A stretch of 64,000 bases of DNA from Pelomonas sp965229315 (GTDB lineage Bacteria; Pseudomonadota; Gammaproteobacteria; Burkholderiales; Burkholderiaceae_C): positions 310,001 to 374,000 of the forward strand of contig NZ_CBDDJA010000001.1 in assembly GCF_965229315.1 (NCBI RefSeq), written 5' to 3'. Below are positions 1 through 8,184 of the stretch, one piece after another. Position 1 is the stretch's first letter, and each line of letters starts with the position of its first letter. A model generated the notes under the pieces. That model saw only the letters and a program-made list of their open reading frames with translations, did no database searches and was not told where the DNA came from. The translations under genes and the position numbers were made by a program.

Positions 1-602
1 AGTACGCGCTGGAAGGCAGCGTGTTCGTCGGCGGTGCGGTCGTGCAGTGGCTGCGCGACGGGCTGCGCGCCATCGGCGGCAGCGGCGAGGTGCAGGCGCT
101 GGCCGAGAGCGTGCCGGATGCCGGCGGCGTGATGTTCGTGCCGGCCTTCGCGGGCCTGGGCGCGCCCTACTGGCGGCCCGATGCGCGCGGCGCGCTGCTG
201 GGCCTGACGCGCGGCACGACGCAGGCGCACATCGCCCGCGCGGCGCTGGAGAGCATCGCCTTCCAGAGCGCCGCCGTGCTGGCTGCGATGAACGCCGACG
301 TGGGCGAGGCCGCGCGCCTGACGGAGCTGCGCGTGGACGGCGGCGCCAGCGCCAACGACCTGCTGATGCAGTTCCAGGCCGACTTGCTGGGCATCCCGGT
401 GCTGCGCCCGCGGGTCATCGAGACCACGGCGCTGGGCGCGGCGCTGCTGGCCGGCCTGGGCACGGGGCTGTACGCGTCACCCGACGAGGTCGGCGAGATC
501 TGGCAGCTGGACCGGGCGTTCGAGCCGCGCATGTCGCGCGACGAGGCGGGCGCGCGGCTGGCGCAGTGGGACCGGGCCGTGCGGCAGGTGCTGGCGGCCT
601 GA
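1..602 (+). CDS. glpK: Glycerol kinase, C-terminal part (5' end outside window)
   Basis: Cytoplasmic ATP-dependent kinase that turns glycerol into sn-glycerol 3-phosphate. Only the last 199 codons or so are present. The reading frame is open from base 3 and begins inside YALEGSVFVGGAVVQWLRD, a block typical of FGGY-family glycerol kinases. The C-terminal ATPase lobe follows, with the DGGASANDLLMQFQADLLG segment and then the ETTALGAALLAG helix that closes the nucleotide site. The frame ends at a TGA at 600-602. The visible part is intact; nothing can be said about the start or the promoter. Confidence 0.95.
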   Translation, partial: YALEGSVFVGGAVVQWLRDGLRAIGGSGEVQALAESVPDAGGVMFVPAFAGLGAPYWRPDARGALLGLTRGTTQAHIARAALESIAFQSAAVLAAMNADVGEAARLTELRVDGGASANDLLMQFQADLLGIPVLRPRVIETTALGAALLAGLGTGLYASPDEVGEIWQLDRAFEPRMSRDEAGARLAQWDRAVRQVLAA

Positions 603-617
603 CGCCTCTCAGCGTCG

Positions 618-935
618 TCAGGCGACCAGCACGTCGTCCCTGCTCTCCTGGGCCAGCAGCACGATCAGCACGATGCCGCCGACGAAGGGCACCAGGCCGA
701 TCAGCACCCACCAGCCGCTGCGCCCGCTGTCGCGCAGGCGGCGCACCGCCGCGGCCAGCGACGGCAGGAACGTGCCCAGCGCCACCAGGTAGTAGGCGAC
801 GTTGCCGATCACCGCCGCCACGCAATAGACGATGACGAGGAACAGGAAGAACCACCAGTACTCCGAGCGGCTGGCGCGGCCCGAGAAGTCGGCGTACTTG
901 CTGAAGCAGGTGCGGATGGAATCCTGGAACGTCAT
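618..935 (-). CDS. DUF805 family inner-membrane protein
   Basis: A 105-residue membrane protein of the DUF805 (YhaH-like) family, function unknown. It opens with MTFQDSIRTCFSKYADFSGRASRSEYWWF, where FxGRxSRxEYW is the family signature. Two or three hydrophobic segments follow (about residues 32-50, 52-66 and 78-98), with the conserved RRLRDSGRSGWW loop between them. I start at the ATG at 935 rather than further upstream because the signature begins there and GGGAGAGG lies at the right distance before it. It converges on glpK, with only 15 bases between the stop codons. Confidence 0.85.
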   Translation of the reverse strand: MTFQDSIRTCFSKYADFSGRASRSEYWWFFLFLVIVYCVAAVIGNVAYYLVALGTFLPSLAAAVRRLRDSGRSGWWVLIGLVPFVGGIVLIVLLAQESRDDVLVA

Positions 936-1104
936 GGCGGGGCCTCTCCCTGGGCGTGCGACTGAAGGCCCCATGCTAGGGCCGCCGTGCGGCGCCCACA
1001 CTCGGTGTCGCCCCCCGGTCCCGCGGTCGGGTGGCGGCCCTGCTGACATGCGCTGACAGGCCACCCGCGGCAGGATGCGGGTTTTCAATCCACGAAAGCC
1101 TCGC

Positions 1105-1500
1105 ATGAACTTCGCCTACACCATCGTCTACGTGCCCGACGTGAGCGCATCGCTCGCCTTCTTCGAGCGCGCCTTCGGCCTCAAGACCCGCTTCCTGCAC
1201 GAGAGCGGCGCCTATGGCGAGGTCGACACCGGTGTGGGCGGCGCGACGTTGGCGTTCGTGGACCACGAGACGGCCCGCGACAGCGTGCAGCACGACTATG
1301 TCCAGGCCCACGCGAGCCCGCAGCCGCTGGGCATGGAACTGGGCTTCACGGTCAGCGACGTGCAGGCCGCCTACGACCGCGCCGTGGCCGCCGGCGCACG
1401 GCCGCTGGCCGCCCCCGTCACCAAGCCCTGGGGCCAGACGGTGGCCTACGTGCGCTGCCCGGACGGCAGCCTGGTCGAGCTCTGCACGGCGATGGGCTGA
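1105..1500 (+). CDS. VOC-family (glyoxalase/bleomycin-resistance fold) protein
   Basis: A 131-residue single-domain vicinal-oxygen-chelate protein. It shows the repeated beta-alpha-beta-beta-beta layout: YTIVYVPDVSASLAFFERAFGL at the N-terminus, and a C-terminal half ending in VAYVRCPDGSLVELCT, where the Glu is the usual metal ligand. Members are glyoxalases, dioxygenases or resistance proteins, and the substrate cannot be read from this sequence. The ATG at 1105 is preferred over an upstream in-frame GTG at 1075 because the fold begins there. It stands alone, upstream of the WYL regulator. Confidence 0.85.
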   Translation: MNFAYTIVYVPDVSASLAFFERAFGLKTRFLHESGAYGEVDTGVGGATLAFVDHETARDSVQHDYVQAHASPQPLGMELGFTVSDVQAAYDRAVAAGARPLAAPVTKPWGQTVAYVRCPDGSLVELCTAMG

Positions 1501-1757
1501 GCCTGCCCGCTGGCGGGGCGGCTTCGCCCTGCGGCGGGGCGCGCGCTGCTGGCGACATGGAGCTGGCCGGGCGCCAGAGACGCGAACGGCGCACTGACGA
1601 AGCCCAGCGTGGCCAGGTCGGCCCCGTGGGGGCCGCGAGCATGGGAGGCGTAGAGGGCCATGGCGGTGTCGGGCGGGTTGGCGAGTGGCAAGGCAAGTGG
1701 CAGCAGTCTTTTGCAAGGGCCGTGCCCGCCTGCGCGAACGCATCACAATGCCGCCCC

Positions 1758-2450
1758 ATGCGCCGCGCCGACCGCCTCTTCCAGATCGTCCAGCTCATCC
1801 GCGGGCGCCGCCTCACGACGGCGGACTACCTGTCGCAGCGGCTGGAGGTGTCCATGCGCACCGTCTACCGCGACATCGCCGCACTCGCCCAGCAGGGCGT
1901 GCCCATCGAGGGCGAGGCCGGCGTGGGCTACCGCATGCGCGCCGGGTTCGACCTGCCGCCGCTGATGTTCAGCAAGCAGGAAGCCCAGGCCCTGGTCGCC
2001 ACCGTGCGCATGGCCGAGTCGCGCCTGGATGCGGCGCTGGCGCGCCAGGCCGAGAACGCGCTGAGCAAGATCCTCGCCGTGCTGCCGCTGGACGCGCGCG
2101 CCGCGGCCGAGAGCCTGGCGCTATACGCCCCGCTGCCGGCGCTGGACCCGGCCACCAGCGCGCACCTGACCGCGCTGCGCGAGGCGACCGAGGCGCGGCG
2201 CAAGCTGAAGGTGGGCTACCTGGACCTGGGCGGTGTGAGGAGCGAGCGCGTCGTGCGCCCGCTGGCCTGCCTGTTCTGGGGCCCGGTGTGGACGCTGTCC
2301 GCCTGGTGCGAACTGCGCGGCGACTTCCGCAGCTTCCGCGTCGACCGCATCGAGACGCTGCAGGCGCTGGACACCTTCCGCGACGAGCCGGGCAAGACGC
2401 TGGCCGACATGAACCGCAAGCGCGAGGCGCAGGAGGCGGGCGGGGCCTGA
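1758..2450 (+). CDS. YafY-type HTH/WYL transcriptional regulator
   Basis: A 230-residue DNA-binding regulator. An N-terminal winged helix (MRRADRLFQIVQLIRGRRLTT then SMRTVYRDIAALAQQG) is followed by a WYL-type ligand-sensing domain over about residues 130-220 (RSERVVRPLACLFWGPVWTLSAWCE, FRSFRVDRIE). Family members sense small molecules or nucleic acids and often repress. The ATG at 1758 directly begins the HTH. A CACAAT hexamer sits 8 bases upstream and there is no Shine-Dalgarno, so this is one of the possibly leaderless genes in the window. The 257 bases before it hold no gene I can support. The target is unknown, and the upstream VOC gene is a candidate. Confidence 0.85.
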   Translation: MRRADRLFQIVQLIRGRRLTTADYLSQRLEVSMRTVYRDIAALAQQGVPIEGEAGVGYRMRAGFDLPPLMFSKQEAQALVATVRMAESRLDAALARQAENALSKILAVLPLDARAAAESLALYAPLPALDPATSAHLTALREATEARRKLKVGYLDLGGVRSERVVRPLACLFWGPVWTLSAWCELRGDFRSFRVDRIETLQALDTFRDEPGKTLADMNRKREAQEAGGA

Positions 2451-2469
2451 AGGCCGCCGCCGCCGGGGA

Positions 2470-3291
2470 TCACATGCCCTTGAAGAGGTGCGTGTAGCTG
2501 CGGCTGACTTCGAGCTTCTCGGTCAGGCCGCGCACGCCCACCAGTTGGCGGCCGCGGAAGTCGCGCGTGATGCCGTCGATGGCGCGCGCGTTGACCAGCG
2601 TGGAGCGGTGCACCTGCCAGAACAGCTGCGGGTCCAGCTCGTCCACCAGCTCCTTGATGGGCTTGCGGATCAGCGCCTCGACCTTGGCGGTCTGCACGCG
2701 GGTGTACTTCTCGTCGCTGATGAAGAACAGCACGTCCTCCACCGGGATCATCTGGATGGCCTGGCCCACCGTGGCCTGGATCCACTGCAGGTAGCTGGGC
2801 TTGCCGGCAGCGCCGCTGACCTGGGCGCTGAGCTTGTGCAGCAACTGCTGCAGCGGTGCCGACGAGGTCTCGACCGTCTCTGCCCCGTCGCGCTGGGCCA
2901 GGCGCTTCTTGATGCGGGCCACCGTCAGCTGCAGCCGCTCGCGCTCGGCGGGCTTGAGCACGTAGTCGGCCACGCCCTGCTCGAAGGCCTCCACCGCGTA
3001 CTGGTCGTAGGCGGTGATGAAGACGATCTCGGGCACCAGCCAGTCGTCGTCCTCGGGCAGCTGGGCGATCTGGCGCGCCGCGTCCACGCCGGTCAGGCCG
3101 GGCATGCGGATGTCCAGGAACACCAGGTCGGGCTTGTGCTCCCGGGTCAGCTCCACCGCCTCCAGGCCGTTCTTGGCCTCGGCGACGATGTCCAGCTCGG
3201 GCCAGACCTCGGTCAATCGGCTGCGCAACTGCTCGCGCATCAGTCGTTCGTCATCCGCCAGCACGGCGCGCACACGGGTATTGCTGCTCAT
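2470..3291 (-). CDS. LytTR-family response regulator
   Basis: A 273-residue two-component response regulator. The receiver domain (residues 1-125) has the acidic pocket D13/D14, the phosphoacceptor D60 in LVFLDIRMPG, the switch residues T93 and Y98, and K113 in VLKPAE. A linker of about 35 residues leads to a LytTR DNA-binding domain (about 165-273: PVEDVLFFISDEKYTRV, FWQVHRSTLVNARAID). It is the last gene of a three-gene minus-strand operon, 15 bases after a small membrane protein and downstream of a LytS-like kinase, so it is almost certainly that kinase's partner. Target genes cannot be read from the window. Confidence 0.93.
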   Translation of the reverse strand: MSSNTRVRAVLADDERLMREQLRSRLTEVWPELDIVAEAKNGLEAVELTREHKPDLVFLDIRMPGLTGVDAARQIAQLPEDDDWLVPEIVFITAYDQYAVEAFEQGVADYVLKPAERERLQLTVARIKKRLAQRDGAETVETSSAPLQQLLHKLSAQVSGAAGKPSYLQWIQATVGQAIQMIPVEDVLFFISDEKYTRVQTAKVEALIRKPIKELVDELDPQLFWQVHRSTLVNARAIDGITRDFRGRQLVGVRGLTEKLEVSRSYTHLFKGM

Positions 3292-3306
3292 GACCGAGAT
3301 GCTAGT

Positions 3307-3708
3307 TCAGACCGGCTCCGTCCTGGCCGCATTCATCGAACGGCGGCGGTTGCGCAGCACCACAAACAGCAGCAGGCCGAACAGGATCAGCGGCGAGCCG
3401 AGCACGGCACCCACGCCCAGCAGGCCGAACAGCACCAGCCCGAGCACGCCGCCCACGATCAGCAGCGGCAGCGCCAGGCCCAGCAGCAGCGCCAGCGGCA
3501 CGACGACGAGGCAGACGATGCCGGTCACGAGCAGGCCGATGCCGGCACCCAGCCAGTCGCCGAAGTCGTTGCCGAGGAACAGCTCGTCGTCGTTCAGCGT
3601 GATGTGGAAATCCGGCCCGCCGTGGTGCAGCAGCGCCCAGCCGCCGAACAGGGCCAACAGGGTCATCAGCGCGACGCCGATGAACAGGATCTTGAACAAG
3701 GTCTTCAT
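3307..3708 (-). CDS. Small multi-pass membrane protein between kinase and regulator
   Basis: A 133-residue inner-membrane protein. A first hydrophobic helix (about residues 4-24) is followed by a short polar stretch containing DFHITLNDDELFLGNDFGDW, then three closely packed Leu/Gly/Val helices (about 54-118) and a basic C-terminal tail VVLRNRRRS. I do not recognise a named family with certainty. The ATG overlaps the stop codon of the kinase gene as ATGA, and AGGAG lies ahead of it, so translation is coupled. Its place between a kinase and its regulator suggests an accessory sensor or kinase modulator, which is an inference from context only. Confidence 0.85.
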   Translation of the reverse strand: MKTLFKILFIGVALMTLLALFGGWALLHHGGPDFHITLNDDELFLGNDFGDWLGAGIGLLVTGIVCLVVVPLALLLGLALPLLIVGGVLGLVLFGLLGVGAVLGSPLILFGLLLFVVLRNRRRSMNAARTEPV

Positions 3709-5165
3709 GCGGTGGCTCCTTCTTCGTTGCGGCTGCGGTAGGGCACCGTGATGGTCACGACGGTGCCGGTGGGTTGGTTTTCGGTGACGGTGACGCTGGC
3801 GCGGTTGCCGTGCAGCAGCTGCAGGCGCTCGCGGATGTTGGCCAGGCCAACGCCGGTGCCGCTGGTGGCGGCGCGGCCGAACCCGAGGCCGGTGTCGGCC
3901 ACGGTGACGGCCAGCTTGCCGTGCACGATCTCGGCCTTGACCGTCAGCTTGCCGCCCTCGGCCTTGGGCTCCAGCCCGTGCTTGATGGCGTTTTCGACCA
4001 GGCCCTGGATCATCATGGGCGGGAACTCGGCGGACATCAGGCCCTCGGGCACGTCGATCTCGGTCTGCAGCCGCTCTTCCATGCGCACCTTCAGGATCTC
4101 CAGGTAGGGCTTGATGACGGCCAGCTCGCGGCTGAGGTCGCGCACGGCGCCGCTGGCGTTGGCCTCGCGCATGGTGGGCATGGAGGCGCGCAGCAGGGCG
4201 ATGAGGTTCTTCTGCATCTGGCTGGCGCGGGGCGGGTCGGTCTCGATCAGGTGGTCGATGGACGCCAGCGTGTTGAACAGGAAGTGCGGCTCCACCTGCG
4301 CCTGCATCGCGGCCATGCGGGCCTCGACGACCTGGCGCTTCAACGCCTCGGCCTCCGCGTTCTCCGTGGCCTGCGCGGCCTTCACCTCGGCTTGGATGCG
4401 GCCCTTGTACATGGCCTTGATGACGGCAGACGCCAGCACCCACAGGATGGCCAGGTCCTCCAGCGAATCGCCCATGCGGATGACGGTCACGCGGCGGCGC
4501 CCCGGAGCTTCGTTGGTGACCTCCTCCACGGCCTGCTGCAGCGCCTGGCGGGCCTCGGCGGCGGCGTCCTGCGCCTCCTTGACCTGCTCGGCGTCGCGCT
4601 TGAGCTGGCCGAGCTGCTCCTTGGCCTGTTCGAGGGCACTGCGGATGTCCTCGGGCTTGGCGCTCTTGGGGAAGTCGATGGCGATGGTGGGCCCGCCGTC
4701 GGCATGCTCTTCGGCGCCGTCGCCGTCGGCACCCTCCGCGGCGGACGCCGCACTGGCCGCGGAAGATGAGGCAGACGCGGAGCGGACCGGCTGGATGCGC
4801 ACGCCGCGCTCGTCGACCTTGACCTCGTAGTGGATGCCGTCGTCCTTGCGGGCGTCCCGGTCGGTCGCCTTGCGCGCCCTTTCCTCGGCCTTCTTGACTT
4901 CCGCTTCGAGCCGGGCCTGGCGGCGCGCGGCACCGCGGTCGCGGTCCTCCACCTGCTCGCTGATGCGCCAGGTGAAGGGGGGCAGGTTCTTCAACACGTT
5001 CACACCGATCAGCAGCGCCAGCGACAGCAGCACGAAGCGCTTCCAGCTGATGCCCACCAGCCAGCCCGCGTAGATGTGGAAGTAGCGCACCACCGCGGTG
5101 GCCAAGCGCTGCCAGCGCTCGATCCAGAGCTTTTGCTGGGGGCTGGGGGTGAAGGAGGGCGTCAT
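3705..5165 (-). CDS. LytS-type sensor histidine kinase with long coiled-coil sensor
   Basis: A 486-residue membrane histidine kinase. Transmembrane helix 1 spans about residues 42-58. A large region between the helices (59-234) contains charged coiled-coil segments (about 70-105 and 170-215) around a low-complexity Ser/Ala run (129-143). Transmembrane helix 2 spans about 236-252. A second cytoplasmic coiled coil leads to the His_kinase domain, with the phospho-acceptor H294 in QVEPHFLFN. The ATPase has the N-box LVENAIKHG (N392), DTGLGFG (424-430) and GTGVGLANI (436-444). I use the ATG at 5165; further upstream the composition stops looking like protein. It is the first gene of the operon with the membrane protein and the LytTR regulator. 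The input signal is unknown. Confidence 0.9.
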   Translation of the reverse strand: MTPSFTPSPQQKLWIERWQRLATAVVRYFHIYAGWLVGISWKRFVLLSLALLIGVNVLKNLPPFTWRISEQVEDRDRGAARRQARLEAEVKKAEERARKATDRDARKDDGIHYEVKVDERGVRIQPVRSASASSSAASAASAAEGADGDGAEEHADGGPTIAIDFPKSAKPEDIRSALEQAKEQLGQLKRDAEQVKEAQDAAAEARQALQQAVEEVTNEAPGRRRVTVIRMGDSLEDLAILWVLASAVIKAMYKGRIQAEVKAAQATENAEAEALKRQVVEARMAAMQAQVEPHFLFNTLASIDHLIETDPPRASQMQKNLIALLRASMPTMREANASGAVRDLSRELAVIKPYLEILKVRMEERLQTEIDVPEGLMSAEFPPMMIQGLVENAIKHGLEPKAEGGKLTVKAEIVHGKLAVTVADTGLGFGRAATSGTGVGLANIRERLQLLHGNRASVTVTENQPTGTVVTITVPYRSRNEEGATA

Positions 5166-5357
5166 CGCGGTCTGTCGTCGTTGGAGGCCACTGTACGCAA
5201 GCGTTGCGGGCGGCGTGGTGCCGGAGCGACGCGCCGGCCCCGGCCGTGGACGAACTGCAGGGACGGGCGACAGGCCGGGCGGCGCGGCATGACACCGCGG
5301 TGAAACGCCCGGCAATCGTTCACGCCTGGCAGCCCCGGGATGGCGCCCGCCCAGCAA

Positions 5358-5390
5358 AAAGCCCGCCGGATGGCGGGCTTTGCAAGGCGG
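5358..5390 (-). terminator. Rho-independent terminator of the cytochrome b561-YceI operon
   Basis: On the minus strand, a perfect 10-bp stem AAAGCCCGCC/GGCGGGCTTT with a 4-base loop is followed by a T run into position 5356. It lies just after the stop of the last YceI gene (5404), so it ends the minus-strand cyt b561-yceI-yceI transcript. Confidence 0.85.
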
Positions 5391-5403
5391 GAGCCTGCAG
5401 TGC

Positions 5404-5973
5404 TTACTGCTTGACGGCTTCGACCTGGATCAGCAGACGCACGGCGTCGGGGATGTTGGGCACGCCGTAGGTGATGCCCCACTGGCTGCGCTGGATGGTG
5501 GTCTCGAAGTCGCCGCCGCAGACTTCACGCTTGAGCATGGGGTTCTGGTAGCAGTTGAAGTTGGTGGCCGTCAGCGTGACCGGGTTGGTCTTGTCGCGCA
5601 GCGTCAGCTCGCCGGTCACCGTCGCGACCTTGTCGCCGTTGAACGTGAACTTGTCGCCGACGAACTTGGCCGTCGGGAACTGCTCGGCGGCGAAGAAGTC
5701 CTTGCTCTTCAGGTGGCCGTCGAACGGGGCGACGCCGGAGGAGATGGAGTTCATGTCCAGCGTGAACTCGACCTTGCCGGTCTTGGCCGCCTTGTCCAGC
5801 GTGATCGTGCCTTCCTTCTTGTCCCAGCGGCCGCGGACGGTGCTGGTGCCGAAGTGCTTGGCTTCAAAGATGACGGCGGTGTGCGTCGGGTCGATCGCGT
5901 AGGTCGCGCTCTGGGCCTGGGCGGCGCCGGCAGCGGCGGCCAGCAGGGCGGTGATCAGCAGGGCTTTCTTCAT
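5404..5973 (-). CDS. YceI-family periplasmic lipid-binding protein (1)
   Basis: A 189-residue secreted protein. A clear signal peptide (MKKALLITALLAAAAGAAQAQ) precedes an eight-stranded YceI beta-barrel, which in characterised relatives binds polyisoprenoid lipids. Family blocks visible are YAIDPTHTAVIFEAKHFG, GKVEFTLDMNSISSG and GELTLRDKTNPVTL. Two cysteines in NCYQNP and EVCGGDF could form a disulfide. GGAGA precedes the ATG. It is the third gene of the operon, 43 bases after its paralogue, and is followed by a strong terminator. Pairing with cytochrome b561 suggests a role near the quinone pool, but the ligand is not proven here. Confidence 0.93.
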   Translation of the reverse strand: MKKALLITALLAAAAGAAQAQSATYAIDPTHTAVIFEAKHFGTSTVRGRWDKKEGTITLDKAAKTGKVEFTLDMNSISSGVAPFDGHLKSKDFFAAEQFPTAKFVGDKFTFNGDKVATVTGELTLRDKTNPVTLTATNFNCYQNPMLKREVCGGDFETTIQRSQWGITYGVPNIPDAVRLLIQVEAVKQ

Positions 5974-6016
5974 CGGGGGAATCTCCAGGGGGGTAAAGGG
6001 AAGGAGTGGTGAGAGG

Positions 6017-6553
6017 TTACAGGCCAGAGAAAGCCAGTTTGAACTTGACGGTCACATCGTTGGCGACGACCGAGGTGTCGGCCCAGTCGCCGTCGCCGAT
6101 CTTGAAGTCCAGGCGCTTGATGGGCACGGCGCCGGCGGCCACGCCGTTGGCCAGCGTGATGGGCACGACGATGTCGCGCGTGGCGCCCTTGATGGTCAGC
6201 TTGCCGGCCACGTCGTACTTGCCGGCGCCGGTGGCCTTGATGCCGCTGGACACGAAGGTGGCCTTGCCGTTGCGCTTGGTGTCGAACCAGGGCGCGCCGG
6301 CCAGTTCCTTGTCGTAGCTCGGGTCACCGAGCGACACGCTGCCCAGGTCCACGGTGAAGGCGATCTTGCCGGTCTCGGGCTTCTTGGGGTCGAAGTCGAG
6401 CTGCGCGTCGAACTTCTTGAAGCGGCCCTCGACGGGCACGCCCATCTGCTTGAAGCCGAACACGAGTTCACTCTTGTCGGGCTGCAGCGTGGCGGCGTGG
6501 GCGGTGGTCAGCGCGCCGACGGCGAGCAGCAGGGTGGGGAGCAGGTGCTTCAT
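6017..6553 (-). CDS. YceI-family periplasmic lipid-binding protein (2)
   Basis: A 178-residue paralogue of the downstream YceI protein with its own signal peptide (MKHLLPTLLLAVGALTTAHA). The barrel begins at LQPDKSELVFGFKQMGVPVEG, and the typical GKLTIKGATRDIVVPIT strand pair is present. It lacks the cysteine pair of its neighbour. It starts 9 bases after the cytochrome b561 stop codon, so the two are co-transcribed. Tandem, diverged YceI copies next to a cytochrome b561 are a recurring arrangement in Proteobacteria, and the two copies probably have different ligands or partners. Confidence 0.93.
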   Translation of the reverse strand: MKHLLPTLLLAVGALTTAHAATLQPDKSELVFGFKQMGVPVEGRFKKFDAQLDFDPKKPETGKIAFTVDLGSVSLGDPSYDKELAGAPWFDTKRNGKATFVSSGIKATGAGKYDVAGKLTIKGATRDIVVPITLANGVAAGAVPIKRLDFKIGDGDWADTSVVANDVTVKFKLAFSGL

Positions 6554-6562
6554 GGGGTCCTT

Positions 6563-7102
6563 TCAGGCGCGGCCGGGCCACATGCGTGACAGCAGGCCGT
6601 CGCGGTCGATGAACTGGTGCTTCAGCGCCCCCGCCACGTGGGCCAGCACGAGCGCGGCGAGGCCATAGGCGGCGAACTTGTGCAGGGTCTTGAAGGTCTC
6701 GGCGAGTGCTTCGTCCTTGCCGATGAGGTCGGGCAGCGGCAGCACGCCGAACCAGACGATGGGGTAGCCGGACGCCGAACTGAACGCCCAGCCGAACAGC
6801 GGCACGGCAAAGAACGCGGCGTACAGCAGCCCGTGCGTCACGTGCGCGGCCCGGGCCTGCCAGGCGGGCATGGGGGCGTCGGCGGGCGGACGGTGCGTCA
6901 GGCGCCAGAGCAGGCGCAACGCGGAGAACGCCAGGATGGTGACGCCGGCCCATTTGTGCCAGTTGTAGAGCTTCAGCCGCGTCGGCGAGAACGGCAGGCT
7001 GGTCATGTACAGCCCGACACCGAACGCGCCGACGATGGCCAGCGCCAGCAGCCAGTGCAACGCGATGGCGACGGGGGTGTAGCGGGTGGCAGGGCTCATC
7101 AT
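6563..7102 (-). CDS. Cytochrome b561 (CybB-type)
   Basis: A 179-residue four-helix inner-membrane dihaem cytochrome b that passes electrons from quinol, possibly to superoxide or other periplasmic acceptors. Haem-ligand candidates sit at the usual places: the first helix ALHWLLALAIVG, NWHKWAGVTILAFSALRLLWR, HVTHGLLYAAFFAVPLFGW, and a last helix TLHKFAAYGLAALVLAHVAGALKH. Two adjacent ATG codons (7102 and 7099) can serve as start and I cannot choose between them. It is the first gene of the cyt b561-YceI-YceI operon. A palindrome overlapping a possible -10 lies about 60 bases upstream. Confidence 0.92.
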   Translation of the reverse strand: MMSPATRYTPVAIALHWLLALAIVGAFGVGLYMTSLPFSPTRLKLYNWHKWAGVTILAFSALRLLWRLTHRPPADAPMPAWQARAAHVTHGLLYAAFFAVPLFGWAFSSASGYPIVWFGVLPLPDLIGKDEALAETFKTLHKFAAYGLAALVLAHVAGALKHQFIDRDGLLSRMWPGRA

Positions 7103-7159
7103 GGGCTCGCAGTGTGTGCCCCGACGGCCCAGGTTCGGTTCATCGGGGTTGTTGCCATT

Positions 7160-7176
7160 GTTCAGCGATTTTGAAC
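7160..7176 (-). promoter_or_regulatory. Palindromic operator candidate before cytochrome b561
   Basis: Inverted repeat GTTCA-N7-TGAAC, which on the minus strand reads GTTCAAAATCGCTGAAC. It covers a CAAAAT hexamer that could be the -10 of the cyt b561 operon. A bound repressor would block transcription. The regulator is unknown. Confidence 0.4.
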
Positions 7177-7204
7177 ACTTACACCCCCCGGGGGTCAATC
7201 CTCT

Positions 7205-8098
7205 TCAGCGAGCACCCCGCTTCAGCCCGACGAGGAACACGCCACCCAGCACCAGCACCGTGCCCGCGGCGATCCAGGCGTTCATCGGCTCATCCAGGAT
7301 GACGTAGCCCATCAGGAGGGTGCTCATCGGCCCCACCATGCCGACCTGCGCGGCCAGCGGCGCGCCGATGCGGGCGATGGCCAGCATGACCATCAGCACC
7401 GGCGCGACGGTGCAGGCCGTGGCGTTCAGCACCGACAGCCAGAACACCGGCTCCGGCACCCACGCGGCGGACAGCGGGCGCAGCAGCGCGAACTGCGCGA
7501 TGCACAGCGCGCAGGCGACCGTGCTGGCCAGCCCGGTCAGCCGCAGCGCGCCCAGCCGCTGCACGACGCGGCCGCTGAGCGCCAGGTAGATCGCGTAGCT
7601 GACCGCACTGCCGAACACCAGCGCCGCGCCGATGGCGGTGGCAGGACCTTCGAAGCTCAGTTCATGCGCGAACACCGCCACGACACCGGCGTAGCTGATG
7701 CCCAGCGCCACCACCTGCCGCGCCTGCAGCTTGTGATGGAAGAACACCACCGACAGCAGCAGCACCAGCGTCGGGTTGAGGTACAGGATGAGCCGCTCCA
7801 GGCTGGCGGTGATGTAGGCCAGGCCGGCGAAGTCCAGGTAGCTGGCGAGGTAGTAGCCGGTGAAGCCCAGCACGAGGATGTCGCGCCAGTCGCGTGCCGT
7901 CAGGCGCGGCTTGCCGCGGCCGGCCCACCCGGCCAGCAGCAGGAACAGCGGCAGCGCCAGCAGCATGCGCCACATGAGCAGCGTGACGGCATCGACGCCA
8001 TGCCGGTAGGCCAGCTTGACGATGATGGCCTTGCCGGAGAAGCCGATGGCGCCCAGCATGGCCATCAGCAGGCCGGGCCAGAGGTGGCGCGGGTTCAC
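7205..8098 (-). CDS. EamA/DMT-superfamily exporter
   Basis: A 297-residue inner-membrane transporter with ten predicted helices in two EamA repeats: repeat 1 from about residue 10 (LLMAMLGAIGFSGKAIIVKLAYR) and repeat 2 from about 155 (ATAIGAALVFGSAVSYAIYLAL). It ends in GGVFLVGLKRGAR. DMT proteins export amino acids, nucleosides or other metabolites, and the substrate here is unknown. I take a GTG start at 8098, which gives the usual short tail before helix 1; ATG codons at 8065 and 8059 are alternatives but would cut into that helix. It is upstream of the cyt b561 operon on the same strand, with 102 bases between. Confidence 0.85.
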   Translation of the reverse strand: MNPRHLWPGLLMAMLGAIGFSGKAIIVKLAYRHGVDAVTLLMWRMLLALPLFLLLAGWAGRGKPRLTARDWRDILVLGFTGYYLASYLDFAGLAYITASLERLILYLNPTLVLLLSVVFFHHKLQARQVVALGISYAGVVAVFAHELSFEGPATAIGAALVFGSAVSYAIYLALSGRVVQRLGALRLTGLASTVACALCIAQFALLRPLSAAWVPEPVFWLSVLNATACTVAPVLMVMLAIARIGAPLAAQVGMVGPMSTLLMGYVILDEPMNAWIAAGTVLVLGGVFLVGLKRGAR

Positions 8099-8184
8099 CG
8101 CGCGGCAGGGACGCAAAGCATGAGCCAGTCTAGGGTGGCATTCCTGCGCGTGCCGCGAAGCAAGGCCGCGCGAATTCGGGAGCG

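Noticed and set aside
1446..1691. An 81-codon minus-strand frame (starts MPLANPPDTAMALYASHARG) in the gap before the WYL gene
   Set aside because: It overlaps the end of the VOC gene, has no ribosome site and no family likeness. Too weak to call.
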